Source: CAILZL01 sp049840395
GTDB lineage: Bacteria; Pseudomonadota; Gammaproteobacteria; Steroidobacterales; Steroidobacteraceae
Assembly: GCA_049840395.1 (NCBI GenBank)
Contig: JASGLD010000005.1
Location: 930,001-994,000, forward strand
DNA: 64,000 bases
Direction of reading: 5' to 3'
The notes below the pieces were generated by a model. The model did not search any database, was not told the DNA's origin, and worked only from the letters and a program-made list of their open reading frames with translations. Positions 1-8,528 of this stretch are shown piece after piece (position 1 is the stretch's first letter; the number at the start of each line of letters is the position of its first letter). A program made the position numbers and the translations under genes.

Positions 1-707
1 AACGCCATAAACGATAGCGTCACGGCCAGACAGATGCCGATGCTGACATCGCTGATGCCATAGAAGCTCCAGCGAAAGCCATTGATCAAATACACCACCG
101 GATTGAACAGCGACACCTTCTGCCAAAAAGGCGGCAGCATGTTGATGGAATAGAAGCTGCCGCCCAGGAAGGTCAGCGGCGTGACGATCATGATGGGCAC
201 GATCTGCAGCTTCTCCCAGCCGGTGGCCCAGATGCCAATGAGAAAGCCGAATAGACTGAATGCCAGCGAAGTGAGAATCAGGAAGGACAGCATCCAGATG
301 GGATGCACGATGCTGAAGGGTACAAACACTCGCGCCGTAATCAGAATAATTAATCCCAGCATGATGGACTTGGTGGCCGCCGCGCCCACATAACCCGTAA
401 CGATTTCCAGAAAGGAAACGGGCGCCGACAGCACTTCATAAATAGTGCCGGCCCACTTCGGCATGTAGATGCCGAAAGAGGCATTGGAGATGCTTTCAGT
501 TAGCACCGACAGCATGATCAAACCCGGCACGATGAAGGCGCCGTAGTTCACGCCATCGATCTGGCTCATGCGTGCGCCGATGGCCGAGCCGAACACCACG
601 AAGTACAGCGACGTGGAGATCACCGGCGAGGCGACGCTTTGCACCAGCGTGCGAAACCAGCGCGCCAGTTCGAAGGTGTAGATCGCGCGAATGGCATAAG
701 TGTTCAT
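1..707 (-). CDS. ABC-2 type transporter permease (3' end outside window)
   Basis: The visible part encodes about 235 residues of a polytopic membrane protein. The order of hydrophobic segments and the stretch reading GSFYSINMLPPFWQ are typical of ABC-2 (YadH/NodJ-like) export permeases. It would form the membrane pore of an exporter powered by the ATPase encoded just upstream. The ATG at 707-705 shares one base with the TGA of the ATPase gene, so the two are very probably translationally coupled. The C-terminus runs off the left edge. The substrate cannot be told from the sequence. Confidence 0.9.
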   Translation of the reverse strand, partial: MNTYAIRAIYTFELARWFRTLVQSVASPVISTSLYFVVFGSAIGARMSQIDGVNYGAFIVPGLIMLSVLTESISNASFGIYMPKWAGTIYEVLSAPVSFLEIVTGYVGAAATKSIMLGLIILITARVFVPFSIVHPIWMLSFLILTSLAFSLFGFLIGIWATGWEKLQIVPIMIVTPLTFLGGSFYSINMLPPFWQKVSLFNPVVYLINGFRWSFYGISDVSIGICLAVTLSFMA

Positions 708-1639
708 CAGCCGTTCCTCTTGTTATTCACCAGACTAACGAAGATGTCTTCCAACGAGCTTTCGCTGGTTTGCAGATCTTTGAAGCTGATGCCGAGTTCA
801 CTGAGTTGTCGCAATAAGCCGGGTATGTCGCTGGTATCGCTTTGCGTATCGAAGGTGTAGATCAATTGATGCCCGTTGTCGGTGAGTTCCAGCGCGCGAC
901 CGGCAAGTGCGGCCGGAATTTCCGTCAGCGGTGTTTGCAGGTGCAGCGTCAGTTGCTTCTTGCCCAGTTTGCGCATCAAGGTGTGCTTGTCTTCCACCAG
1001 AATCAGCTGGCCCTTGTTGATGACGCCGATGCGATCGGCCATCTCCTCGGCTTCTTCGATGTAGTGCGTGGTCAAAATGATAGTGACGCCCTGCGCGCGC
1101 AGCGCGCGTACCATTTCCCACATGTCGCGACGCAATTCCACGTCCACGCCGGCGGTGGGTTCGTCGAGGAACAGAATCTTCGGCTCATGAGAGAGCGCCT
1201 TGGCAATCATCACGCGTCGCTTCATGCCGCCGGACAGCGTCATGATCTTGTTGTCCTTTTTATCCCATAACGACAGGGTTTTAAGCAGCTGCTCCAGGTA
1301 AGCATCATTGGCCGGCTTGCCGAACAGACCGCGACTGAAAGTCACTGTGCGCCATACGCTTTCGAAGGCATCGTTGGTCAATTCCTGCGGCACCAGGCCG
1401 ATGATGCTGCGCGCCGCGCGGTAGTCGCGCACGATCTCGAAGCCATCGGCGTGCACCGAGCCGCTGCTGCCGGTGACAATGCCGCAGATGATGTTGATGA
1501 GTGTGGTTTTGCCGGCGCCATTCGGCCCCAGCAACGCGAAGATTTCGCCGCGACGAATATCCAGGTCCACGCTGTGCAGTGCCTGAAATCCCGTGGCATA
1601 GGTTTTGGTGAGCTGCTTGACCGAAATAATGGCTTGCAC
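707..1639 (-). CDS. ABC transporter ATP-binding protein
   Basis: This 310-residue protein has a Walker A GPNGAGKT at residues 38-45, the signature LSGGMKRR and the Walker B ILFLDEPTAGVD, all intact. It is the ATPase of an ABC-2 exporter and acts on the cytoplasmic face with the permease downstream. I chose the GTG at 1639 because family similarity starts there (QAIISVKQLTKTY). The longer frame to 1759 adds about 40 residues that look non-coding. The 120 or so residues after the nucleotide-binding domain match the C-terminal extension of the CcmA/DrrA-like group. A methyltransferase gene is divergent at 1814. Confidence 0.92.
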   Translation of the reverse strand: MQAIISVKQLTKTYATGFQALHSVDLDIRRGEIFALLGPNGAGKTTLINIICGIVTGSSGSVHADGFEIVRDYRAARSIIGLVPQELTNDAFESVWRTVTFSRGLFGKPANDAYLEQLLKTLSLWDKKDNKIMTLSGGMKRRVMIAKALSHEPKILFLDEPTAGVDVELRRDMWEMVRALRAQGVTIILTTHYIEEAEEMADRIGVINKGQLILVEDKHTLMRKLGKKQLTLHLQTPLTEIPAALAGRALELTDNGHQLIYTFDTQSDTSDIPGLLRQLSELGISFKDLQTSESSLEDIFVSLVNNKRNG

Positions 1640-1813
1640 GATATACCCGCGGTCGGTGTTGTTGGCAGTCCGACGATTATAGAGAAGCGCACTGCTTATG
1701 CGAGCGCTGCGTGGACCGCTGCCATCATCTGCGGCGATGTCAGCGTGACCAAGCGGCAACTTGATCGTTGCTCGGTTCTGACATGCTGTTAGCCATCACT
1801 ACCGGAGCAGCCT

Positions 1814-2599
1814 ATGTATCAGTGGAACGCCGCCGACTATGCCAAACATTCGCAGGGGCAGGAGCGTTGGGCGCGCGAGCTGCTGGCGGGCGTGTCGCTA
1901 AGTCCGAATGAGCAGGTGCTGGACGTCGGTTGCGGCGATGGCCGAATTACCGCGGGCATTGCCATGCAAGTGCCGCAGGGACGCGTGCTGGGGACGGATT
2001 TATCTGTGAATATGGTTGCGCATGCTCAGCAGGAGTTTGCACAGCTGCCTAATCTGTCTTTCCAGCAAGCGGATGCAGCCGCATTGCCATATAGAGATGA
2101 ATTCACGCTGGTGTTTTCCAATGCGGCCCTGCATTGGGTGCGCGATCACCGTCCGGTGTTGGCGGGCATCAGTAGAGCTTTAAGGCAGAGCGGCAGATTT
2201 GTCGCGCAGATGGGCGGCGCCGGCAATGGCGCGGGCATGGTCGCTGCTTTTGAGCAAGTAATTTCACAGCTGGAATGGCAGCGCTACTTCGATGGGTTCG
2301 TATCCAGTTATGGTTTTCATCATTCGGACGATTATGTGGTTTGGATGCGCGAGGCGGGCTTGCAGGCCGAACAATGCCAATTGCTGGTGAAAGATATGGT
2401 GCACGCAAATCTAGTTGCATTCGCAGGATGGATACGCACCGCCTGGCATCCCTACACCTCGCGCGTGCCGGAAGATAAGCGCGAGCAATTCATTGCCGAC
2501 GTGGTGAGTCGCTATGTGCAATCCCATCCAGTAGATGCGACCGGTCAAGTGCATGTGCAGATGGTGCGTCTGCAGGTGCGAGCAGTGAAGGTGGCGTAG
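1814..2599 (+). CDS. SAM-dependent methyltransferase, class I
   Basis: The 261-residue protein opens with MYQWNAADYAKHS and has the class I SAM-binding motif VLDVGCGDGRIT near residues 36-47. The next acidic strand is followed by FSNAALHWV, as in the trans-aconitate methyltransferase / BioC-like superfamily (Methyltransf_11/25). It should transfer a methyl group from SAM to a small molecule in the cytoplasm; the acceptor cannot be inferred. It is transcribed away from the ABC exporter genes and followed by a palindromic repeat pair. Confidence 0.85.
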   Translation: MYQWNAADYAKHSQGQERWARELLAGVSLSPNEQVLDVGCGDGRITAGIAMQVPQGRVLGTDLSVNMVAHAQQEFAQLPNLSFQQADAAALPYRDEFTLVFSNAALHWVRDHRPVLAGISRALRQSGRFVAQMGGAGNGAGMVAAFEQVISQLEWQRYFDGFVSSYGFHHSDDYVVWMREAGLQAEQCQLLVKDMVHANLVAFAGWIRTAWHPYTSRVPEDKREQFIADVVSRYVQSHPVDATGQVHVQMVRLQVRAVKVA

Positions 2600-2627
2600 G
2601 CCTTGAATGGACTGCGATCTTGAGAAC

Positions 2628-2701
2628 CGTCATGCCCGCGAAGGCGGGCATCCAGTAAGAAATTAGTTTCACTCGATGCCCGCCTTCGCGGGCATGACGA
2701 A
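2628..2701. repeat. Inverted pair of REP-like repeats
   Basis: A unit beginning GTCATGCCCGCGAAGGCGGG at about 2629 recurs in inverted orientation ending at about 2698, separated by about 20 bases. Each unit is itself an imperfect palindrome. The pair could fold into a long hairpin between the convergent methyltransferase and OsmC genes. A related pair with slightly different arms lies at 4790-4880. Confidence 0.85.
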
Positions 2702-2738
2702 GGGGTATGGCGTATCTTCATACCTAAGAGGCTTGCAA

Positions 2739-3164
2739 TTAACTCTCCAATTTCGCATCCATCGTAATCTCCGCACGCAGCACACGCGAGATCGGGCATC
2801 CTGCTTTAGCGCTGCTCGCAGCGGTATCGAACTGTTCTTGCGTCGCGCCCGGCACCTTGGCTTTCACATCCAGATGCACATTGGTGATGGTGAAACCGGC
2901 ATCGGTTTTTTCCATGACCACGGTGGCGGTGGTGTTGATGCTGCTGGCGGTCAGTCCCGCGCCTTCCAGTTGTGCAGACAGGGCCATCGAGAAACAGCCG
3001 GCATGTGCGGCGGCAATCAATTCTTCAGGATTGGTGCCCACGCCGTTCTCGAAACGTGTGCTGAAGGAATACTGAGTATTCGATAGCACCGTGCTTTCGG
3101 TGGAGATGCTGCCCTTGCCGCTCTTCAGGCCACCGTTCCAGACTGCTGATGCTTTGCGTTTCAT
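2739..3164 (-). CDS. OsmC family protein
   Basis: The 141-residue length, the start MKRKASAVWNGGLKSGKG, and the central NPEELIAAAHAGCFSMAL followed by a late AGCPISRVL place this in the OsmC/Ohr family of thiol-dependent peroxidases. The two conserved cysteines (AHAGCF and AGCPIS) that reduce organic hydroperoxides are both present. I chose the ATG at 3164 because AGGAG precedes it and the family N-terminus starts there; the longer frame to 3452 is unsupported. The similarity is closer to OsmC than to Ohr. Confidence 0.92.
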   Translation of the reverse strand: MKRKASAVWNGGLKSGKGSISTESTVLSNTQYSFSTRFENGVGTNPEELIAAAHAGCFSMALSAQLEGAGLTASSINTTATVVMEKTDAGFTITNVHLDVKAKVPGATQEQFDTAASSAKAGCPISRVLRAEITMDAKLES

Positions 3165-3229
3165 GGCGATCTCCTGCGTGTTCTGATGATTGGTGTTATG
3201 ACGGCGCATGGGTACGCCGAGGCCGTTAT

Positions 3230-4000
3230 TTAGACACTCTTTTTCTGGAGCTGTCCATTCGTAAAGGCAGGCTTGTGTTGGTCGGCTTCTGCAAACCAAC
3301 GCAGGCGATAGGCATTCATGGCGGTGTCGCCCAAAGTCTTCAATAGCCGATAGTTCACTGCGGCTCCCACGGGAGCGCCTACTACAGGCAGCAGTTGCAC
3401 CAACTTGGCGAGATCGATGTAGTCGCGATATTCCTGTTGAAAACTGCGCCAATCGAAGGCTTGCACGGAATCGGGCAATTGTTCGCTGTAGTCATGCCAT
3501 TGCAACAGTTTCAAATAAGTGGCGTGGCGTTGAGTGGGATTCGAGAACGCCAGTTGGAAGATCAACAATAGATAAATTCGTTCTCGATAGTCCTCAGTGG
3601 CGTAACCGTACAAGGCGGCTATTTCGAATAACAGTTTGAGCTTGATGGTCATCAGCAAAGGAAAGTCGCTCAAGCCCAGCAGGATGCCGCCGGCGCCGGT
3701 GACACCGCCTTCCACGGCCGCGGCCTTGCGATAAGTGGTTATCTTTTGCAGCACGCGCATTTCACGTTCGTTGAGCGGGACATCGCGCAATGGCGCCGCA
3801 GTGGTGTAGTGCGAACCCACCAGCACCACCTTTACCATTTGCCGGATAAGCGCGGTCACTGTCGCGTGCACCCGTTCTGGAATCAGGGTGTTGACCTTGT
3901 GCTGCATGCGCCGGGTTAATTTGCTAAGTAAGCCGGGACGCGCCTCCATGCGCTTCTGCCAGGCGTGCAGTTCGGATAAGGCTTGTTGCGTATCGTCCAT
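3230..4000 (-). CDS. EcsC family protein
   Basis: This 256-residue protein has the EcsC-type core: a helical N-terminus, then GGVTGAGGILLGLSDFPLL and an AALYGYATEDYRERIYLL segment. EcsC-family proteins are widespread and their biochemical role is unclear. The hydrophobic glycine-rich stretches suggest membrane association. It lies upstream of the osmC-like gene on the same strand with a 65-base gap, so co-transcription is possible. Confidence 0.85.
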   Translation of the reverse strand: MDDTQQALSELHAWQKRMEARPGLLSKLTRRMQHKVNTLIPERVHATVTALIRQMVKVVLVGSHYTTAAPLRDVPLNEREMRVLQKITTYRKAAAVEGGVTGAGGILLGLSDFPLLMTIKLKLLFEIAALYGYATEDYRERIYLLLIFQLAFSNPTQRHATYLKLLQWHDYSEQLPDSVQAFDWRSFQQEYRDYIDLAKLVQLLPVVGAPVGAAVNYRLLKTLGDTAMNAYRLRWFAEADQHKPAFTNGQLQKKSV

Positions 4001-4125
4001 GGTTTTTATTGGCGCTTGAAATCACGTGAAGCAAATTGCTGTGGCGATATCCTAGCAATGCCCTCTTGTTCGCCGTCGAAATTCTAGTTAAGAAGTGGAA
4101 TGAGTTTTTAAAAGACGAATTTCTT

Positions 4126-4179
4126 GTAGGTCGGGTTTTACACCCGACATGTTTGAGTCGGGTATGAAACCCGACCTAC
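4126..4179. repeat. Palindromic GTAGGTCGGGT intergenic repeat
   Basis: The perfect arms GTAGGTCGGGT and ACCCGACCTAC bracket about 30 bases that hold a second inner palindrome (ACACCCGAC / GTCGGGTAT). It belongs to the class of short dispersed repeats seen at 4206, 4694, 12740, 14045, 16235, 17791 and 25201. Confidence 0.8.
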
Positions 4180-4205
4180 AGGAAATACAGACGCTTTGGG
4201 ACTCG

Positions 4206-4266
4206 TAGGGTGGGTGTCTCTCCCACCGGCGGAATCGAAAATGTCGGGTGCTGCGCCCGACCCACG
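4206..4266. repeat. Second intergenic palindromic repeat
   Basis: It begins GTAGGGTGGGTGTCTCTCCCACC and ends with GTCGGGTGCTGCGCCCGACCCACGAG. Both halves form hairpins. It abuts the start of the GFA-family gene and may overlap its leader. Confidence 0.65.
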
Positions 4267-4277
4267 AGAGGGTGATC

Positions 4278-4685
4278 ATGTCCATCGAAGGCGGCTGTCT
4301 CTGTAAATCCGTTCGCTATCGCATCGAGGCCGAGCCCATCATGATGCGGCTGTGCTGGTGCCGCGATTGTCAGTATTTGAGCGGCGGTAACGGCATGGCG
4401 AATGTGGTGTTTCCCAGTGCCGCAGTGACGGTAACCGGCGAGCTGACCGACTACGTCAAGAAAGCCGACAGCGGCAATATTTTGCATCGCCGCTTCTGTT
4501 CGAAATGCGGCACGCCGGTGTTCAGTCAGGCGGAAGTTCGACCGCATGTAATCATCGTGCGTGCGGGCACACTTGATGATCCCAATATCATCCAGCCATC
4601 GGTGAACATTTGGACGGACTCTGCGCCGGAATGGGCGTGCATGAATTCAGAGTTACAGCAATTTCCAAAACAGCCGCCGCCGTAG
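4278..4685 (+). CDS. GFA family (glutathione-dependent formaldehyde-activating enzyme-like) zinc protein
   Basis: The 135-residue protein shows the GFA cysteine pattern: GGCLCKSVRY near the N-terminus, CWCRDCQ about residues 32-38, and FCSKCGTPVF in the middle. These cysteines bind zinc in the family. The family was named for S-hydroxymethylglutathione formation, but most members have unknown substrates. I chose the ATG at 4278, where the family motif begins and GAGAGGGTG precedes it; the longer frame from 4248 lies in repeat sequence. Confidence 0.88.
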   Translation: MSIEGGCLCKSVRYRIEAEPIMMRLCWCRDCQYLSGGNGMANVVFPSAAVTVTGELTDYVKKADSGNILHRRFCSKCGTPVFSQAEVRPHVIIVRAGTLDDPNIIQPSVNIWTDSAPEWACMNSELQQFPKQPPP

Positions 4686-4693
4686 CGTGGTAC

Positions 4694-4766
4694 CTAGCGT
4701 AGGTTGGCGCTGAACGAAGTAAAGCCCAACATTGAATCTCGAATGTTGGGGCGCAATGTCTCGGCG
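4694..4766. repeat. Degenerate palindromic intergenic repeat
   Basis: Arms around GTAGGTTGGCGCTGAACG and CGGCGCCAATTTAC, with an inner AACATTGAATCTCGAATGTT hairpin, match the dispersed repeat type seen elsewhere in the window, in decayed form. Confidence 0.6.
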
Positions 4767-4789
4767 CCAATTTACATACTCGATGAAAT

Positions 4790-4880
4790 TCGTCATCCCC
4801 GCGCAGGCGGGGATCCAGTTATTGATGAGTCGCTGCGCGACACTTTGTATGACTGGATTCCCGCCTGCGCGGGAATGACG
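4790..4880. repeat. Inverted pair of REP-like repeats
   Basis: A GTCATCCCCGCGCAGGCGGG unit at 4791 faces its inverted partner (CCCGCCTGCGCGGGAATGAC) at 4859-4878. The layout is the same as the pair at 2628-2701, with a 30-base spacer. It lies between convergent genes. Confidence 0.85.
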
Positions 4881-4896
4881 GTACTGATTAGATGCC

Positions 4897-5631
4897 CTAC
4901 CAGCGCAACCCAAACTTCAAACCATAACTGGTGATGCCGCCAGTCTGATCCACTTCCGCCGCGATGTTGGGCAGACCGAAATTCAAGTTCAGACCACCGA
5001 AGTACTTGGTCTGCGTGATGCTCTCGCTATGTAGCTGCTGCACGCCCACCGGCTTGGCATTCGTCCATACTTGGCCGATACCGGCATAGGGCGTGACGAT
5101 GGTGAAGCCCTTGGAAATGGAGATGTCCACGCTCTTGGTGTCCAGATCGAGTTGATCGACACCAGTGACCTTCGAGTAAGTGCCATGCAAGGCCACCGCC
5201 GGGGTGGCGACGCCGCCTTCGATGAAGGCCCAGCGCGCTTCGCCGCCATACAGACGGATATTGGAATCCGGGATCTGCAGGTAGAACGCGCCGACATCGA
5301 TATTGAACGGCAAGCCCTTGGTCACGCGCAGCATAGGCACGGGCAGGGTACTGGGAATGTCGTTGTCATTGGTGGCCTTTTCCCAGGCGGCCAGACTGTC
5401 CAGCGAGGTGCCGGTGACCGACAGGCTGAGATCGAAGCCGGTCACGCCCAGGGTCGAGGCGGGGGCCAGCGACTTATAAGAGAGCGCCGCGCCTAAATCC
5501 TCGGTCAGTCCTTTAAATTCCCCCTGCACCAGGGTCTGCAGATGGTCAATATCGGTCTCGGCCAGGGCCGAAGCCGAGCTGAACAGGGCCACGGTGCCAA
5601 TCAGGGTGCCAGTCAATAGCAGCTTTTTCAT
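4897..5631 (-). CDS. Predicted outer-membrane beta-barrel protein
   Basis: The 244-residue protein has a clear Sec signal peptide (MKKLLLTGTLIGTVALFSSA, cleavage near ALA-ET). It is followed by alternating polar/hydrophobic strands and ends in a terminal aromatic residue (LKFGLRW), as expected for insertion by the BAM complex. A strand pair reads SNIRLYGGEARWAF. I do not recognise a specific family; a DUF6588-like barrel is possible. It is divergent from cysI, with a 200-base intergenic region shared by both promoters. Confidence 0.75.
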   Translation of the reverse strand: MKKLLLTGTLIGTVALFSSASALAETDIDHLQTLVQGEFKGLTEDLGAALSYKSLAPASTLGVTGFDLSLSVTGTSLDSLAAWEKATNDNDIPSTLPVPMLRVTKGLPFNIDVGAFYLQIPDSNIRLYGGEARWAFIEGGVATPAVALHGTYSKVTGVDQLDLDTKSVDISISKGFTIVTPYAGIGQVWTNAKPVGVQQLHSESITQTKYFGGLNLNFGLPNIAAEVDQTGGITSYGLKFGLRW

Positions 5632-5832
5632 AAATCCTCTAAGAAGCGGTTGCGATCAAACCGGGTGATTATCAGCTTACGGCGCGACTTCCCGGTTGCT
5701 GTCGGCGGCTGCGAACAGTGGCTGTAAGTCATTGCGCCACCTCCTTTTACGGTGGGAGTGCCTGCGCATATTCATCTACTCATAGCCAAAGTCTCTGGCC
5801 CGCTCCCGGCCGGTCCGTTAAAGTTCGCGACC

Positions 5833-7494
5833 ATGTACAAGTACGATTCCATCGACCGGCAGATCGTCAACGAGCGCGTCGCGCAGTTTCGCGATCAGAC
5901 CCAGCGTTTTCTGGCGGGCACCCTGCACGAAGACGATTTTCGCCAGCTGCGCCTGCGTAACGGCCTGTATATCCAGCGTTATGCGCCCATGCTGCGCGTC
6001 TCCATTCCCTACGGCCTGCTGTCCAGCGACCAGCTGCGGGTATTCGCGCGCATCGCCCGCGAATACGACAAGGGCTTCGGCCACTTCACCACCCGTCAGA
6101 ACATCCAGTACAACTGGCCGGAACTGGCCAAGGTGCCGGACATTCTCGAGCTGTTGGCCACGGTGGAAATGCACGCCATCCAGACCAGCGGCAACTGCGT
6201 CCGTAATGTGACCTCCGATCACCTGGCCGGTGTGGCCAAGGATGAGCTGGAAGATCCGCGTCCCTGGTGCGAGCTGGTGCGCCAATGGGCCACGGTGCAT
6301 CCGGAATTCAACTTCCTGCCACGCAAGTTCAAGATCGCCATCACCGGCGCCGTGGCCGACCGGGCTGCCGTGCGTGTGCACGACATCGGTCTGATCCTCA
6401 AGCGCAACGATGCCGGTGTGCTCGGCTTCGAAGTGTTGGTGGGTGGCGGCCTGGGTCGTGCGCCGATGATCGGTCAGACCATTTATGACTTCGTCACCCC
6501 GCATGACTTGCTGGGCTGCCTGGAAGCCATCCTGCGCGTGTACAACCTGGAAGGTCGGCGCGACAACATCCACAAGGCGCGCATCAAGTTCGTCGTCAAA
6601 GCCAACGGCATTGAAAAATTCCGCGAGATGGTCGACGCCGAATGGGCTGCCTCGAAGTCCTATGCGCCCGTGCTCAGCGATGCCGAGATCACGCGCGTGA
6701 AGTCGTACTTCGCACCGCCTGCCTATGAATGTCTGACCGACATCGCCGATGTCGCGACCGGTAAAGGCAACGACTTCCGTCGCTGGTATCAGCAGAACAC
6801 CCGCGCTCACAAGGTGCCGGGTTATCGCGCCGTGTTCGTGTGCTTGAAGTCGCCCAAGCGTCCGCCCGGCGACATCACCGATTCGCAGCTGGATGCCGTT
6901 GCTGATCTGGCCGACAAGTACACCTTCGGCGAGATTCGCGCTACGCACGATCAAAACCTGTTGTTCGCCGATGTGAAGCAGAGCGATCTGTATGCACTGT
7001 GGCAGCAGTTGTCCGCGCTCGATCTGGCCACCGCGAATATTGGTACGCTCACCGATATGATCGCCTGCCCGGGTCTGGACCTGTGCTCGCTGGCCAATGC
7101 GCGCACTTACACCGTGGTCGATTTGATCAACGCCAAGTTCGAAGATCTCGACTATCTGTACGACCTCGGTGAAATTCAATTGAAGATGTCCGGCTGCATG
7201 AATGCCTGCGGTCATCACCACGTCGGCCACATCGGCATCCTCGGCGTCGATAAGCACGGCGAAGAGTGGTACCAGGTGACGATTGGCGGCTCGCCCAACG
7301 GCAAAGACGCCGACCTCGGCGAAGTCATCGGCCGTTCCTTCAAGCAGGAAGAAATTCCCGACGTGCTGGAACGTTTGTTCAAGGTTTACGTGCAGCAACG
7401 TGTGGAAGGCGAACGCTTCGTCGACACCGTGCGCCGCACCGGTATTGCTCCCTTCAAGGCAGGTGCGTATGCGCAAGCTGATCAAGCAGCGTAA
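5833..7494 (+). CDS. cysI: Siroheme-dependent nitrite/sulfite reductase hemoprotein
   Basis: The 553-residue protein has the siroheme/[4Fe-4S] ligand motifs CPGLDLC (Cys412, Cys418) and CMNAC (Cys455, Cys459), plus the duplicated ferredoxin-like repeat and the siroheme-binding stretch HFTTRQNIQYNWPEL. It should carry out six-electron reduction of sulfite to sulfide in assimilatory sulfur metabolism. I chose the ATG at 5833 (MYKYDSIDRQIVNERV); the frame continues upstream to 5752 without family similarity. The downstream DUF934 gene overlaps it by 26 bases. No flavoprotein partner (CysJ) is nearby, so the electron donor is likely ferredoxin or unknown. Confidence 0.93.
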   Translation: MYKYDSIDRQIVNERVAQFRDQTQRFLAGTLHEDDFRQLRLRNGLYIQRYAPMLRVSIPYGLLSSDQLRVFARIAREYDKGFGHFTTRQNIQYNWPELAKVPDILELLATVEMHAIQTSGNCVRNVTSDHLAGVAKDELEDPRPWCELVRQWATVHPEFNFLPRKFKIAITGAVADRAAVRVHDIGLILKRNDAGVLGFEVLVGGGLGRAPMIGQTIYDFVTPHDLLGCLEAILRVYNLEGRRDNIHKARIKFVVKANGIEKFREMVDAEWAASKSYAPVLSDAEITRVKSYFAPPAYECLTDIADVATGKGNDFRRWYQQNTRAHKVPGYRAVFVCLKSPKRPPGDITDSQLDAVADLADKYTFGEIRATHDQNLLFADVKQSDLYALWQQLSALDLATANIGTLTDMIACPGLDLCSLANARTYTVVDLINAKFEDLDYLYDLGEIQLKMSGCMNACGHHHVGHIGILGVDKHGEEWYQVTIGGSPNGKDADLGEVIGRSFKQEEIPDVLERLFKVYVQQRVEGERFVDTVRRTGIAPFKAGAYAQADQAA

Positions 7495-7951
7495 GGTCGT
7501 CGACGATACGTGGCGCTACGCCACCGAAGACGCCAACGCATCGGCCATCATTGTTTCGTTGGAACAGTTCAACGCCGAACGCGATGCCTTGTTGTCATCC
7601 GGCAAGCAAATCGGCGTGAAGCTCGGCCCTGCCGACAAGATTGAAGTCCTGGCCGATGTCGCCCCCAAGCTGGCGCTGGTGGCCTTGGAGTTCACCGCCT
7701 TCGGCGAAGGCCGTGGTTATAGCCAGGCGCACATCCTGCGTCGTCGCTTGGGTTTCACTGGTGAGTTGCGTGCCATTGGTAAGGTGCAGCGCGATCATCT
7801 GTTCATCATGGCGCGTTGTGGCTTCGATGCGTTTGAGTTGGCTGAAGGGGCTGATCTGGATGTGGCGCTGACTGCGTTTGATGATTACACCGTGGCTTAT
7901 CAGCCGGGGGTTGATGAGGGTGGGGTGCAGTTGAAACAGCGAGCTGGTTGA
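7469..7951 (+). CDS. DUF934 family protein, sulfite reduction accessory
   Basis: The 160-residue protein has the DUF934 hallmarks: an N-terminal KVVDDTWRY and the core FTAFGEGRGYSQAHILRRR. DUF934 genes are regularly found directly after cysI in proteobacteria and are annotated as probably involved in sulfite reduction; the mechanism is unproven. The ATG at 7469 lies inside the end of cysI in another frame, a 26-base overlap that points to translational coupling. A strong intrinsic terminator follows at 7981. Confidence 0.9.
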   Translation: MRKLIKQRKVVDDTWRYATEDANASAIIVSLEQFNAERDALLSSGKQIGVKLGPADKIEVLADVAPKLALVALEFTAFGEGRGYSQAHILRRRLGFTGELRAIGKVQRDHLFIMARCGFDAFELAEGADLDVALTAFDDYTVAYQPGVDEGGVQLKQRAG

Positions 7952-7980
7952 TTGATGCTCGACGCTCAATGTTGATTTTG

Positions 7981-8009
7981 AAAAAGGGTGGCTTTGGCCA
8001 TCCTTTTTT
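7981..8009 (+). terminator. Rho-independent terminator of the cysI operon
   Basis: AAAAAGGGTGGC pairs with GGCCATCCTTTTTT across a short loop, with the T-run forming the 3' side. It sits 30 bases after the DUF934 stop codon. Confidence 0.85.
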
Positions 8010-8067
8010 ATTTGAGCTGTATGGGCGCGTCGCGTCGTCCAGTTGACTGGAGCCAATTTGAAGGGGC

Positions 8068-8100
8068 GGGACGAAGGTCCCTTTTGATTTTTATTTTATT
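8068..8100 (+). terminator. Second hairpin with T-rich tail
   Basis: GGGAC-GAAG-GTCCC forms a short stable stem-loop followed by TTTTGATTTTTATTTTATTT. It may be a second terminator that insulates the cassette block beginning at 8200 from the cysI operon. The stretch 8010-8199 carries no gene I can support. Confidence 0.6.
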
Positions 8101-8199
8101 TCGAGCGGCAGGTTGGTTAACCTGTAGTGGTACAAGGAATTTCTGGGGAAGCTCCACGTGGATATACAGTATTAAGTCCTTTACTAGCCTTTATTTATA

Positions 8200-8206
8200 G
8201 TTAGGC
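8200..8206 (+). other. GTTAGGC core site at the left edge of the cassette block
   Basis: GTTAGGC fits the integron recombination core GTTRRRY and lies 13 bases before the first cassette ATG. No matching RYYYAAC core with hairpin potential lies upstream, so it could be the remnant of an attI site or a degraded attC. It marks where the short-gene array begins. Confidence 0.5.
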
Positions 8207-8219
8207 ATAAGGAGAAGAA

Positions 8220-8528
8220 ATGGATTCGCCGTTGATGTCTGAAAATTCCGCCAAAGAGCAGCACTCAATTAAAAGACCAAGACTAATTTGGTTGCTGTTA
8301 GTTGGCATCGCTTTAGTTGGTGTTTATGCCTCTCTGTTCATTCCTGCGATGGCAGGGCAACCACAAGACGGGCAATCTGGCATTAGCTCTTTGCTTGTGT
8401 CTTCTCTATTTTTTAGCTTGTGGTGGAAGCGGCGTGAGCGCTCGCATGGTGCTCTAATCGGTGCTGCAATTGGTCTGTTGGCATTTATTCTTGCGGCGTT
8501 TCTGAGCGGGTTTATGAGGCATGCCTAA
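8220..8528 (+). CDS. Small membrane protein, cassette gene 1
   Basis: The 102-residue protein has three hydrophobic segments (LIWLLLVGIALVGVYASLF; SSLLVSSLFFSLWW; GALIGAAIGLLAFILAAFL) separated by charged loops. It is therefore a small integral membrane protein with no recognised family. AAGGAG lies 6 bases before the ATG. Its TAA stop is embedded in the GCCTAAC core of the following attC-like site, as commonly seen in integron cassettes. It is transcribed in the same direction as all following cassette genes. Confidence 0.7.
   Translation: MDSPLMSENSAKEQHSIKRPRLIWLLLVGIALVGVYASLFIPAMAGQPQDGQSGISSLLVSSLFFSLWWKRRERSHGALIGAAIGLLAFILAAFLSGFMRHA

Noticed and set aside
5818..7485. 555-codon open frame on the minus strand
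   Set aside because: It is the shadow of cysI; the plus-strand frame has all catalytic motifs.
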